Below, one piece after another: positions 8,590 through 16,613 of a stretch of DNA of 64,000 bases. A program made the position numbers and the translations under genes. This DNA is from Pseudoalteromonas sp. R3 (GTDB lineage Bacteria > Pseudomonadota > Gammaproteobacteria > Enterobacterales > Alteromonadaceae): assembly GCF_004014715.1 (NCBI RefSeq), contig NZ_CP034835.1, positions 3,534,001 to 3,598,000 of the forward strand, written 5' to 3'. How positions within the stretch are numbered: the stretch's first letter is position 1; every line of letters starts with the position of its first letter. Below the pieces are notes generated by a model. That model was not told the DNA's origin. It did no database searches and saw only the letters and a program-made list of their open reading frames with translations.

Positions 8590-9960
8590 ATGAAATTAAT
8601 GCAAACATTGAGTGTTTTAGCATGTATGCCTACCCTAGCTCTTGCATCACAATTACCCACAGATGCACTGTATCACCTTAGCACAGGAGACAAAGTCACA
8701 GCTCAGTCGTCCTCACTGGACATGACACCCAAAACACATTTGTTTAACTCGGTTATACGTGCGGCCCAGGCAGATACCCCTGCAGCCAGTACCATCACCC
8801 CCATGTGTCAGACTTTGTCACTCAACACCGTTTACCCTTTTGGCGGTATGACGGTAGGGCAGAAGCCTTGTTTTCACTTTGAAGTCACAGAGCCAGGTAA
8901 AACGACAGCGTTTTTATTCGGTCAGTCAGCCGACACCAATATTAACCTCAGCATAGTGCGCCACAACCCGGATAATACCTTTACCCTGATGGCCAATTCT
9001 GCCAATGCCGCGAATGCCGATGAGTTGGCCGCCGCTCTGACGGAACCTGGTCATTACTATTGGCTGATGGATGTGATAGCAACGGATAGCTCCGATATCA
9101 AATTTGGTGCCATATCATCTACTCAGGCTCAGCTTGACGACTTTGAAGCGAATGACTCAATCGCAACTGTCACCATGTTGCCCGACAAACAAAACCGTGT
9201 AAAAGGAAACATAGACAACGTATTCGACTACGACTATTTTGCCTTCACCGCCGTGCGGGGCCAGGACCTCATTGTAAAACTCGAAGACGAAGCGAAAACG
9301 GATGAGTTTGTACTGGAAATATACAATGGTGGTAACTGGCAGCCCGTCGCAGTAAACAAAGCCGAGACTATTTCTCAGCTGCAGGAAAACCAAAGTGTTG
9401 TAGTGCGGGTGAGTGGCAATCCAAATCTGCAAAATAACCCGGCCAATCAATATACTCTCGTATTGGGCTCAGTGGTTGCGTCATTTGCCCATGACTCAGT
9501 TAGTGGCGAACACGGTGTAGAGCGGATCCCATATTCAGCATTTAAAGCCCCCTACCTGACGACTCAGGCGTACCGGGACCTGAACTGGACGGTCACGCTG
9601 AATGACTCTAAAGGCCACCCCGTCGAAGGCGCTGAAGCTACATTTAAGCTGATCCGAGATTTCGACTCAATCGACGACGTCAGAAACCCCTATGAAGATT
9701 TTGTCGTAACATCTGATGCAAATGGTAAAGCATCTGGTGGTGTTAACTTAGGCCGTTGCTTTAGTGATTACACCGTAGAACACACGTCATACAGCATGGG
9801 CTACAGAAATACCTGGCGCACAGACTTCCTGGTCGGTGCATGGCGCATTGAAATCGACTCTTATGAAGAGAAAGTCATAGGCATCGGTGGTACTCAGCAC
9901 CCATATGTCTATATTGGTCACTTGTGTGATCAGGATTTAGTATCGAGCACTCGGAATTAA
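8590..9960 (+). CDS. Secreted protein with PPC-like and C-terminal Ig-like regions
   Basis: Start: ATG 8590, behind AAGGA at slightly long spacing; the frame's TTG at 8584 is less likely. A signal peptide (MKLMQTLSVLACMPTLALAS) precedes the 456 aa product. The middle (about residues 180-300) resembles a bacterial pre-peptidase C-terminal (PPC) domain: DDFEANDSIATVTMLPD, a GNIDNVFDYDYFAF block and LIVKLEDEA. The C-terminal third (WTVTLNDSKGHPVEGAEATF, DANGKASGGV) resembles an Ig-like beta-sandwich of the kind found in adhesins and peptidase tails. No peptidase domain accompanies it, so it may be a standalone binding or surface protein. It is monocistronic and ends in a strong hairpin shared with the convergent neighbour. 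Confidence 0.72.
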   Translation: MKLMQTLSVLACMPTLALASQLPTDALYHLSTGDKVTAQSSSLDMTPKTHLFNSVIRAAQADTPAASTITPMCQTLSLNTVYPFGGMTVGQKPCFHFEVTEPGKTTAFLFGQSADTNINLSIVRHNPDNTFTLMANSANAANADELAAALTEPGHYYWLMDVIATDSSDIKFGAISSTQAQLDDFEANDSIATVTMLPDKQNRVKGNIDNVFDYDYFAFTAVRGQDLIVKLEDEAKTDEFVLEIYNGGNWQPVAVNKAETISQLQENQSVVVRVSGNPNLQNNPANQYTLVLGSVVASFAHDSVSGEHGVERIPYSAFKAPYLTTQAYRDLNWTVTLNDSKGHPVEGAEATFKLIRDFDSIDDVRNPYEDFVVTSDANGKASGGVNLGRCFSDYTVEHTSYSMGYRNTWRTDFLVGAWRIEIDSYEEKVIGIGGTQHPYVYIGHLCDQDLVSSTRN

Positions 9961-9971
9961 TCCGACATCAA

Positions 9972-9995
9972 AACAGGCCAGCCTGCTGGCCTGTT
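9972..9995. terminator. Hairpin between convergent genes
   Basis: AACAGGCCAG and CTGGCCTGTT form a perfect 10-bp stem with a CCTG loop, 11 bases after one stop and 16 bases from the other. T-runs are short on both sides, so it probably serves as a bidirectional terminator. Confidence 0.6.
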
Positions 9996-10010
9996 ACAAA
10001 GCAAAAGCGG

Positions 10011-10748
10011 CTATAACTGTCTGGCATTACGCTGCAACTGCCCGCCAATACTATCTACGAGTGTAAACTGATTAAGTCGCGCATCACCCAGCTTAACTTG
10101 CGCATCACTTTGGCTGCTTTCTTCCATCAGCGCTTTAAAGTCGATAATGTCGGCAAAGTTGCTACGGTTAATATCGTATTTGGCCCAGTAGTCCCCACTT
10201 TCATTGGGGCCTTTAAGCAAATCAATCCCTTCCATCATTGTGTCCTGAAAGGTTTTTGCCAAAGCCACGAGCTCCTCGTTTTCATTCAGCTTCTCTTCGA
10301 GTAGTTGCTTTTCACTGTCTGTCAGGTCATCACCACTAACCACCAGTGCCCCGTCTTCATTAACGGAAAAGCCCCAGTCTTTGTCACTCAGCCCCGGAGA
10401 TAATTGCTCAATTTCCTTGCTCACTTTGGCAAATTCAGCACTCATATCTTCTGCAATTTTAGGGATCGAAACGGCAAACAATAGTCCAGTTGCTGCATCC
10501 ATTCGCTCACTGTATTGCTCTGGTGTTTCTTGGTTTTCCGATGAGGTGATAGCCAGAGGCCGATCATAAACGAGTGCCGGTGATGGCGCTTGTGCGCCGT
10601 GATATACATCTTTGGCAAGTGTACTTTGTACTGAGTCGGGTGAGCTGGAAACGGGCTGTTTTGCGTCTTTAAGGTTACCTGAGGAGGCTAACTTGCTTTG
10701 CAGATCAAGTTGAGCAGCGGGCCCACCACTGTGCGTGTTCACTTTCAT
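10011..10748 (-). CDS. Hypothetical hydrophilic protein
   Basis: Start: ATG 10748 behind AAGGAAA. The 245 aa protein has no signal peptide or membrane segment. The first 70 residues are Ser/Gln/Ala-rich and likely disordered (GGPAAQLDLQSKLASSG, PVSSSPDSVQS). The rest is acidic and predicted helical (EFAKVSKEIEQL, SEKQLLEEKLNENEEL), including GFSVNEDGALVVSGDDLT, a short hairpin resembling one in flagellar and phage-associated proteins. I cannot assign it to a family. It is divergent from the exbD-like gene. Confidence 0.65.
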   Translation of the reverse strand: MKVNTHSGGPAAQLDLQSKLASSGNLKDAKQPVSSSPDSVQSTLAKDVYHGAQAPSPALVYDRPLAITSSENQETPEQYSERMDAATGLLFAVSIPKIAEDMSAEFAKVSKEIEQLSPGLSDKDWGFSVNEDGALVVSGDDLTDSEKQLLEEKLNENEELVALAKTFQDTMMEGIDLLKGPNESGDYWAKYDINRSNFADIIDFKALMEESSQSDAQVKLGDARLNQFTLVDSIGGQLQRNARQL

Positions 10749-11044
10749 GCTATTTTCCTTATAGATGTCTTAATTTGCCGCTTAAGCCAAACGCTTAAAC
10801 TAACAACAATGGCTTACATTATAATCGTAATCGACCTATAACCGTTAAACTTTAGTACTAAATGATGATATAAATCCAATTGAGTCCACAGTTCCCAGGT
10901 CAGTGGCATTTAATTGATATATGCCCGTACATAGCGTCAAACCCAAGCCAACGTAAAAGTTTGTAAACATTAACGGTACATTAAACCAAAACTAACATAT
11001 AGGGTCTACGCTGAAAAGGAAATAACAAAAAAGGACCTAACATT

Positions 11045-11449
11045 ATGACTAAATCTGCACATCATTCAGGCGCTTCTGACGTAACCGTAGACATGAACCC
11101 TATGTTGGACATTGTCTTTATTCTGCTGATCTTTTTTATTGTTACCGCAAGTTTTATGCGGGAAACTGCCCTGCCAATCAATCGAACCGATCAGGCCGTA
11201 ACCTCGATTGTACCCAGCCTGACACCCGTTTTTACAATTGACGCAAAAAACCAGATCTATCTAAACAACAGAAAAATCGATATCGATGCTGTCAGTATTA
11301 ATATTGCTCGTCTTGGTGCACAAGGGGAGCTCACCAGCATCAGTCTTCGAGCGCACCCGGATAGCCAACATGCAACGCTGGTCGGTGTGCTAGATGCCAT
11401 TAAAGCACAAACTTCTGCACCTGTGTCTTTAGGTGAAATTCTACAATAA
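11045..11449 (+). CDS. ExbD/TolR family protein, orphan
   Basis: The 134 aa product has the ExbD/TolR plan: a short cytoplasmic N-terminus, one membrane helix (about residues 18-37, MLDIVFILLIFFIVTASF) with the functionally essential Asp at its start (NPMLDIV), and a periplasmic domain ending in DAIKAQTSAPVSLGEI. In the family this protein couples the proton motive force, with ExbB/TolQ, to TonB- or TolA-dependent outer-membrane processes. No exbB, tolQ or tonB is next to it, so its partner must be encoded elsewhere. Start: ATG 11045, with AAGGA 10-15 bases upstream. Confidence 0.88.
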   Translation: MTKSAHHSGASDVTVDMNPMLDIVFILLIFFIVTASFMRETALPINRTDQAVTSIVPSLTPVFTIDAKNQIYLNNRKIDIDAVSINIARLGAQGELTSISLRAHPDSQHATLVGVLDAIKAQTSAPVSLGEILQ

Positions 11450-11456
11450 ACAATGC

Positions 11457-11487
11457 AGCCAGACCCGGGGCTATACTGGGTCTGGCT
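11457..11487. terminator. Hairpin between convergent genes
   Basis: AGCCAGACCC pairs with GGGTCTGGCT and is followed by TAGTGTTTT on the plus strand. It lies eight bases after the exbD-like stop and touches the stop of the convergent solute-binding gene. Confidence 0.65.
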
Positions 11488-12245
11488 TAGTGTTTTGCAA
11501 CTCGGATATAGTTAAACCACTTTTGCTGGATCCCTGCTAACTTACCGTTACTACTGATAGTCGAAAACGCATCGCGGTAGCGGGCAACCAACTTAGGGTC
11601 AGAGGTAATATTGAAGGCAATGCTGAGGTTTGTATTAAGCTCTGTCAGCTCAGCAACTTTGGCAAGAGTATTGAAATCCATACCTGCCTTGTTCGCCCGT
11701 TGCCAGATGGTTTGCTCAGTCCCTACTACCAGATCAAGGCGATCCTTTTCCAACATCGATAGCAGCTGCTCCTCATAACTGAGTGGTTTGAGGTTTTCAA
11801 ACTGGTGTTTTGCCAGATACTGAGCAACATTAGAACCTCTCAGAACCGCCACCCGATGATTTTTCAGTAACATCAGCGAGTCAGATTGAGCGGGAAAGCG
11901 CCGAGCCAAGCCCCATAAATAGATTGGATCCGTTTTGACTTCACCAATCCAATGAAAATATGAGCTTCTCGCTTCGGTATGTACTATCGAATAGATAAGT
12001 ATATTTTTTGTCGTCACAGCCGTTTGGTAGGCACGAGCCCAGGGCATCACCCTAATTTCGGGTATATCACCGGCTTGCTGACACAGCGCGTGAACAACTT
12101 CGGTCATAAACCCACCTAAACTGCCATCTTCATTTTTGATTTGGTAAGGGTATAAATATTCGGTGACGACCTGTACCGTTGCCGCTTTGACTGGTGATAT
12201 TAGGGACAGCCAGATCACTACCCCAATACATGCAAAAAGTTTCAC
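11487..12245 (-). CDS. Periplasmic solute-binding protein, family 3, orphan
   Basis: A GTG start at 12245 (after GGGGG) opens a signal peptide (MKLFACIGVVIWLSLISPVKA-A). The 252 aa protein has the extracellular solute-binding family 3 fold: an N-terminal EYLYPYQIKNEDGSLGGFMTEVV strand-loop region, MPWARAYQTA and a C-terminal GIQQKWFNYI. Family members bind amino acids or similar small polar solutes. No ABC permease or ATPase accompanies it. Many orphan members in marine gammaproteobacteria have diverged from transport, and a sensing or inactive role is equally possible. It is convergent with the exbD-like gene. Confidence 0.8.
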   Translation of the reverse strand: MKLFACIGVVIWLSLISPVKAATVQVVTEYLYPYQIKNEDGSLGGFMTEVVHALCQQAGDIPEIRVMPWARAYQTAVTTKNILIYSIVHTEARSSYFHWIGEVKTDPIYLWGLARRFPAQSDSLMLLKNHRVAVLRGSNVAQYLAKHQFENLKPLSYEEQLLSMLEKDRLDLVVGTEQTIWQRANKAGMDFNTLAKVAELTELNTNLSIAFNITSDPKLVARYRDAFSTISSNGKLAGIQQKWFNYIRVAKH

Positions 12246-12366
12246 TACGCCCCCGGTACCACACTGACCTTAGTGTTAGTCTAGGGGGACACCTATAATT
12301 GCAAATAACCCAACAGAATTAGATGTGCCATGTGAAATGTCTGCGCATACTGACGAAATAGCCAAG

Positions 12367-12753
12367 CTATTTCACTTTCTTCCAGATCTCTCGCTCTATA
12401 AACTTGCCGTTTTCATACAGTTCATGGTGCCACAACTCCCCTTCAACCTTATAGGTAAAGGCCATCTTCCTGCCTAACAGGGAGCTGACATTGCCATATT
12501 CATAGGTCTCAATAAACTGGTTACCTTTAAGCACGTAGGTGCCCCCGCCCGCATATTTAAATTTCCCCTGGCTCTGGGTGATGTAACTATGGTGAGTCGG
12601 TGTGATCAGTTTAACTGAAGTTAACTCGGGCGCCTTGGCAGAGACAATACCCGAATCCGTTGCATACTGCCCTTCAACAAACTCCCAGCTTCCCAGCAAG
12701 GGGTTAGCCATCGCTGTGCCACTTAGTAATGCAGTTAAGAAAAGAGATTTCAT
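12367..12753 (-). CDS. Small secreted lipocalin-like protein
   Basis: Start: ATG 12753 behind AAGGAG; signal peptide MKSLFLTALLSGTAMA-NP. The mature domain of about 110 aa begins LLGSWEFVEGQY and is a run of beta strands (HHSYITQSQGKFKYAGGGTY, NQFIETYEYGN, MAFTYKVEG), a pattern seen in small calycin/lipocalin-like proteins where the N-terminal G-x-W motif closes the barrel. No ligand can be inferred. It is followed on the same strand, after 121 bases, by the solute-binding gene, so cotranscription is uncertain. Confidence 0.68.
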   Translation of the reverse strand: MKSLFLTALLSGTAMANPLLGSWEFVEGQYATDSGIVSAKAPELTSVKLITPTHHSYITQSQGKFKYAGGGTYVLKGNQFIETYEYGNVSSLLGRKMAFTYKVEGELWHHELYENGKFIEREIWKKVK

Positions 12754-12983
12754 ACTAGCTCCTTGAAAAACGAAATGTCCTTGGGAGTGTTACATACCCA
12801 CTGTAGAAAAACAGTTGAGGATCTCTCATGCAGGTACAAACTAATGATGCTAAATGCAATTACTACAACTGTACTCACTAACCCACAACAGAATAAAGTG
12901 CATTTATTGTACAAATCATGAAATAACCCGGCCCATTGTCGGGTCTTCTGATTGACATTCTGACTCACCAACACGAGGTCAAT

Positions 12984-13808
12984 ATGAACATAACGAGTAT
13001 GCTATTATGCGCTCTTGTATTATTTGCTTTGAGTGCCTGCGGTGGAGGGGGTGGTGGTGAACCAACCAGCACCAGTAGCACGGTAAACACAGAAGCCAGT
13101 AATACGACCACCGGCGCAAACACACAAAACAGTACGGATACAAACTCAAATTCAGACACCAGCGACAATAACAACACAGATGCCAATGAAAGTGATCAGG
13201 TTGCAGAAACCGTGACTTATCAGCTCACTTTTACTCGAAGCTGGGAGGTCAGCAACTTCCCGACCAACTTCCCAGAGAATTCGCATTTTTCTCCTTTGGT
13301 GGGACTCACACATAATCAAGATGGGTTTATCTTCAAACCCGATACCACAGCCTCTGCCGGCATAGTCAGCATGGCTGAAACAGGCTCTAAGTCCTCACTA
13401 AAAAACGAAATAAGTACTATTCAGAACGCAGGGAATTCAAATTATCTCATTGATGAATCGGGCGTCTCTGGCAGTGCCAAAAGCGTCACATTTACCTTTG
13501 AAGCCAGCCAGCAATACCCTCTGTTGAGCGTAGTTTCCATGGTAGCACCGAGCCCAGACTGGTTTATAGGCCTTGAAAGCTTCCCGTTGTTTACAGACAA
13601 TCAGTGGATTGACAGTCAGATCATTCAGCTTAAGGTGTATGATGCAGGTAGTGACAGCGGTACGCGTTTTAGTTCAGTAAATCAGGCCACCAGTCCCGCA
13701 GAGTCGATTATGCTACTCACCAGCGACCCCAGTGACAGTGATTTTTCACAAGGGGTGCACGCCCAGTCAGGTGACTATATAGGTATGATAGAATTAAAGC
13801 GCCTGTAA
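12984..13808 (+). CDS. Lipoprotein with spondin-N-like domain
   Basis: Start: ATG 12984 behind GAGG. Signal peptide II with lipobox LSAC (LVLFALSACGGGGGG), then a low-complexity Ser/Thr/Asn/Asp linker of about 60 residues, then a domain of about 200 residues matching the spondin N-terminal domain: YQLTFTRSWEVSNFPTNFP, HFSPLVGLTHN, SMAETGSKSSLKNEI and the hallmark MVAPSPDWFIGLE. In animals this domain occurs in F-spondin and reelin-like matrix proteins. Many marine bacteria encode lipoprotein versions of unknown role. The product is likely outer-membrane anchored and surface or periplasm exposed. Confidence 0.82.
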   Translation: MNITSMLLCALVLFALSACGGGGGGEPTSTSSTVNTEASNTTTGANTQNSTDTNSNSDTSDNNNTDANESDQVAETVTYQLTFTRSWEVSNFPTNFPENSHFSPLVGLTHNQDGFIFKPDTTASAGIVSMAETGSKSSLKNEISTIQNAGNSNYLIDESGVSGSAKSVTFTFEASQQYPLLSVVSMVAPSPDWFIGLESFPLFTDNQWIDSQIIQLKVYDAGSDSGTRFSSVNQATSPAESIMLLTSDPSDSDFSQGVHAQSGDYIGMIELKRL

Positions 13809-14042
13809 TTGTGCCCTCCTTTGTCTTATTTACCGCGGGCCAACGCGAATTCAAGCGCTGGCTCCACCACACCCCATTTCGACCACGCCATAAATAAATT
13901 TATATTTCAAAAGCTTAACACAAAACCTTCGCCTCATTTTCGCGTTTTGGCTGTTTTTCCTTATCGATCAGGACACTCGCCTGTAAAGCGGCTGATATAA
14001 CCGGGATAAAACAATAAAGGCAAAGCACAAAGGGGCAATGCT

Positions 14043-15257
14043 ATGAAATTACCTTCAATCATGATCTGTACCGCCAGCCTTATGATCACTGGCTGTGGCA
14101 GTGACAATAACGTGACACACTCCTCAAAGCCTAAATCGGCAGATATACCCGTTACGCTCAGTGATGCCAATCAACCTATTCAGTTTGATATCCATACCGA
14201 TTATCAAAACTTGCTTGATCAAGTCGTTGAGGCTGGGTTAACTGGCGTATCGGTTCATATAGCCACCCCTGGATGGTCTTCGACGTATACCAGTGGTCTG
14301 GCTAATAAAGACACCAACGAACCGCTCAAACCTGGACATCTTTTCCGCATTGCCAGTAACACCAAAAGTTTTGTCTCGACGCTGGCACACCTCATGGCGC
14401 AGCAAGGCCAGATCGACCTGGACAACCCCATCAACACTTACCTGCCCGAAGAGATTAGCAATCGTTTGCCTAATACCAGTACCATCAGGGTCCGTCACCT
14501 GCTGCGCCACACCAGTGGGCTGAAGGACTATCTGAGTGTTCCGCAGTTCTGGCATAAAATCAAAGCAGAGCCCAACTACGATTGGCAAGTCACTGAAATG
14601 TTGAACTATATTTATGACGAGCCCGCACAGTTTGAAGTCGATAGTCGTTTCGACTACTCCAACACAAACTACCTGTTGCTGGGAATAATCCTGGACGGCT
14701 TACTGGGCTACGATCTTGCTATTGCGATTCGTCAACAGATACTGGAACCACTGGGGATGACCGAAACCTATTATTATCAGCGGGAAACTTTGGGTGGCGA
14801 ACTGGTACATGGTTATGAAATGGAAGAGGATGGGCTCATAAGCTACCGCCACATCAAGCTGGGATATCGGGCTGCTGATGGAGGGATGGTGAGTACGCCA
14901 AGAGATCTAAGCTTGTTTTTCAGCGCCTTTGGAAAGACCCAAGCTCCATTTAATGCTGAGATTAAGACCCAAATGCTCGATAACCTTAACATCATGGATG
15001 CAACCCGGGAGTACGGCGCCGGGATAGTACGCAAAACCGAAGACAGCACTTTTGCATCGTTGTCAGGCAAAGTAGCCTATATGCATGGCGGTTACAATAA
15101 TGGCTATATGTCCAGGAGCTATTACTATCCAAAAGAAGATGTCAGCATCAGCATATTCTACAACCGCGTCTTTAACCGCCAGACAGAACAAGACAAGCAC
15201 AACATGGTCAACGCGTTTCGTGAAGCACTGCGAGCAAAGGTCTTTAATGAACTCTAA
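14043..15257 (+). CDS. Beta-lactamase-fold serine hydrolase lipoprotein
   Basis: The 404 aa protein begins with a lipoprotein signal (MKLPSIMICTASLMITGC). The rest is a class C beta-lactamase/DD-peptidase-type domain (Pfam Beta-lactamase): the catalytic SxxK is in FRIASNTKSF, the second-motif Tyr in FDYSNTNY, and later glycine-rich GYNNGYMS may stand in for the KTG strand (HGG motif). Members include D-Ala-D-Ala carboxypeptidases, esterases and amidases. The lipid anchor suggests cell-envelope action. Conserved HTSGLKDYL and EPLGMTETYY support the family firmly; substrate cannot be told. Confidence 0.88.
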   Translation: MKLPSIMICTASLMITGCGSDNNVTHSSKPKSADIPVTLSDANQPIQFDIHTDYQNLLDQVVEAGLTGVSVHIATPGWSSTYTSGLANKDTNEPLKPGHLFRIASNTKSFVSTLAHLMAQQGQIDLDNPINTYLPEEISNRLPNTSTIRVRHLLRHTSGLKDYLSVPQFWHKIKAEPNYDWQVTEMLNYIYDEPAQFEVDSRFDYSNTNYLLLGIILDGLLGYDLAIAIRQQILEPLGMTETYYYQRETLGGELVHGYEMEEDGLISYRHIKLGYRAADGGMVSTPRDLSLFFSAFGKTQAPFNAEIKTQMLDNLNIMDATREYGAGIVRKTEDSTFASLSGKVAYMHGGYNNGYMSRSYYYPKEDVSISIFYNRVFNRQTEQDKHNMVNAFREALRAKVFNEL

Positions 15258-15264
15258 ACAGGAT

Positions 15265-15290
15265 CTCAGCCGGTGATCAATCCGGCTGAG
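15265..15290. terminator. Hairpin between convergent genes
   Basis: CTCAGCCGG and CCGGCTGAG form a perfect 9-bp stem, 7 bases after the hydrolase stop. No T-run follows. Confidence 0.5.
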
Positions 15291-15312
15291 CGCTCAAACC
15301 ATATTAAACAGC

Positions 15313-16398
15313 TTAACAGGTGATTCTAAGGGCGACATCGCTACCCCGTTCAAGGATCAGATATGGGTCGATAGTCGCTTCCATTAGCGCATTGATTTTT
15401 CCGTCATAATTATGATTTTCAATCATCCCGCTACTTAATACTTTTATCAGATCCAGCTTTTGCACAGGTTCTTTGAAATCTGCATTTGCCAGGTCAAACC
15501 AAATAACATTTAAAGTTCGGGCATTGCTAAAGTAGTAAGCAAGCTCACTGTGACTGGCATAGGTAGACCAGAGTGTATTAGAAATATTGGGGCTATCACT
15601 TACAGTAAAGTTGTAACCCAGTGGTACCGATGCGTTCGCGGCTACCGTTCTGGCCTGAGCCAGTGCGTCATGAACACTGGTTGGCTCATCCATGTGGTTA
15701 AGATAAAAGGTAGCTCGCTCGAAGCGATCCGTTGAAAAAGCCCCACCCGGAATTGTGTGGCTTGGGTTGGTGTTTTCACTAGACCATTGCCAAGCCCAGT
15801 AGTCATTGATTTTTAACTGCTTGTCGAAGCTAGGTTCATTGGTCATCACCTGGTAGGCGGTGTTTTCATAGCAAACAAACACCCCGTCAGTCACTTCTAT
15901 GATGGCTGAGTTTCCTGTGACATCAGACACAGATAAATGCAACTGGGCAGGTTTACCATCGCTATTGGGCACCGCCGCACCCACCAGCAAGATATCCTGT
16001 TTGTTGAATGCTTTTACAACATCTTTAACAAAGACAAAATTATCCAACACATACTGCACCCAGCGTAGTACACTGAGTTGCTTTTTACGCTCACTGACTG
16101 AAACCTGGCCATAGCTGGCACCCGAATCATACAACACATTCGCAGCTAACCCCATAGAGTTCAGACCATCCGATGCAGCCCAGCCACTGCTATCGTCACC
16201 GACCATAGCGACTACGCTGCTGTATGCTGAGCACCACTTAAGCGCATCAGCAGTACTACCATCCGCTTCGGACAAACCGGTTTTGCTGAGCCCCTTATCA
16301 AAGGCAAAAAAGCTGGTGGGCAGTGGATACATCCAATCCATGTTGCGGGCCGTCGCCAGATAGTCGCGCTGGCGGTTATTAAATACTCGAGTACACAT
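15313..16398 (-). CDS. Choloylglycine hydrolase-family amidase (linear C-N hydrolase), no signal peptide
   Basis: Start: ATG 16398 after TGAGG places the nucleophile as Cys2 (M-CTRVFNN), as the N-terminal nucleophile mechanism requires; an upstream GTG in frame would extend the protein and is rejected. The 361 aa product shows family features: RNMDWMYP near residue 20, DGLNSMGLAANVLY, an NxP-type strand (AVPNSDGKPAQLHL), and the region VMTNEPSFDKQL near residue 190. The family covers bile salt hydrolases and penicillin V acylases; gram-negative members often cleave N-acyl homoserine lactones. With no signal peptide it would act in the cytoplasm, unlike many periplasmic relatives. Substrate is unknown. 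Confidence 0.85.
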   Translation of the reverse strand: MCTRVFNNRQRDYLATARNMDWMYPLPTSFFAFDKGLSKTGLSEADGSTADALKWCSAYSSVVAMVGDDSSGWAASDGLNSMGLAANVLYDSGASYGQVSVSERKKQLSVLRWVQYVLDNFVFVKDVVKAFNKQDILLVGAAVPNSDGKPAQLHLSVSDVTGNSAIIEVTDGVFVCYENTAYQVMTNEPSFDKQLKINDYWAWQWSSENTNPSHTIPGGAFSTDRFERATFYLNHMDEPTSVHDALAQARTVAANASVPLGYNFTVSDSPNISNTLWSTYASHSELAYYFSNARTLNVIWFDLANADFKEPVQKLDLIKVLSSGMIENHNYDGKINALMEATIDPYLILERGSDVALRITC

Positions 16399-16613
16399 CT
16401 CACACCTCACTGTGTGCCATGCCTATCTTGTGATAGCAGGCTCTGTTAATCGTCCTACTGATATTAATAAGGGTTTGCGCTGAATAATATTACGCAGGAT
16501 TACAGCACAGACTGGTGACTTAACCCACCTGATTGAAAATCTCTCATTTGCACTGTTCCCATAAACACGATTTTATAGACCTCTTTGTTCGATGTTTCAG
16601 GGAAATGATCACT

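Noticed and set aside
12750..12974. Minus-strand 74-codon frame with a membrane-like helix and an ATGA overlap with the lipocalin-like gene
   Set aside because: It starts only at a GTG and has no ribosome site. It overlaps the ribosome site of the downstream gene, and the hydrophobic run is mainly low-complexity Val/Ile, likely by chance.
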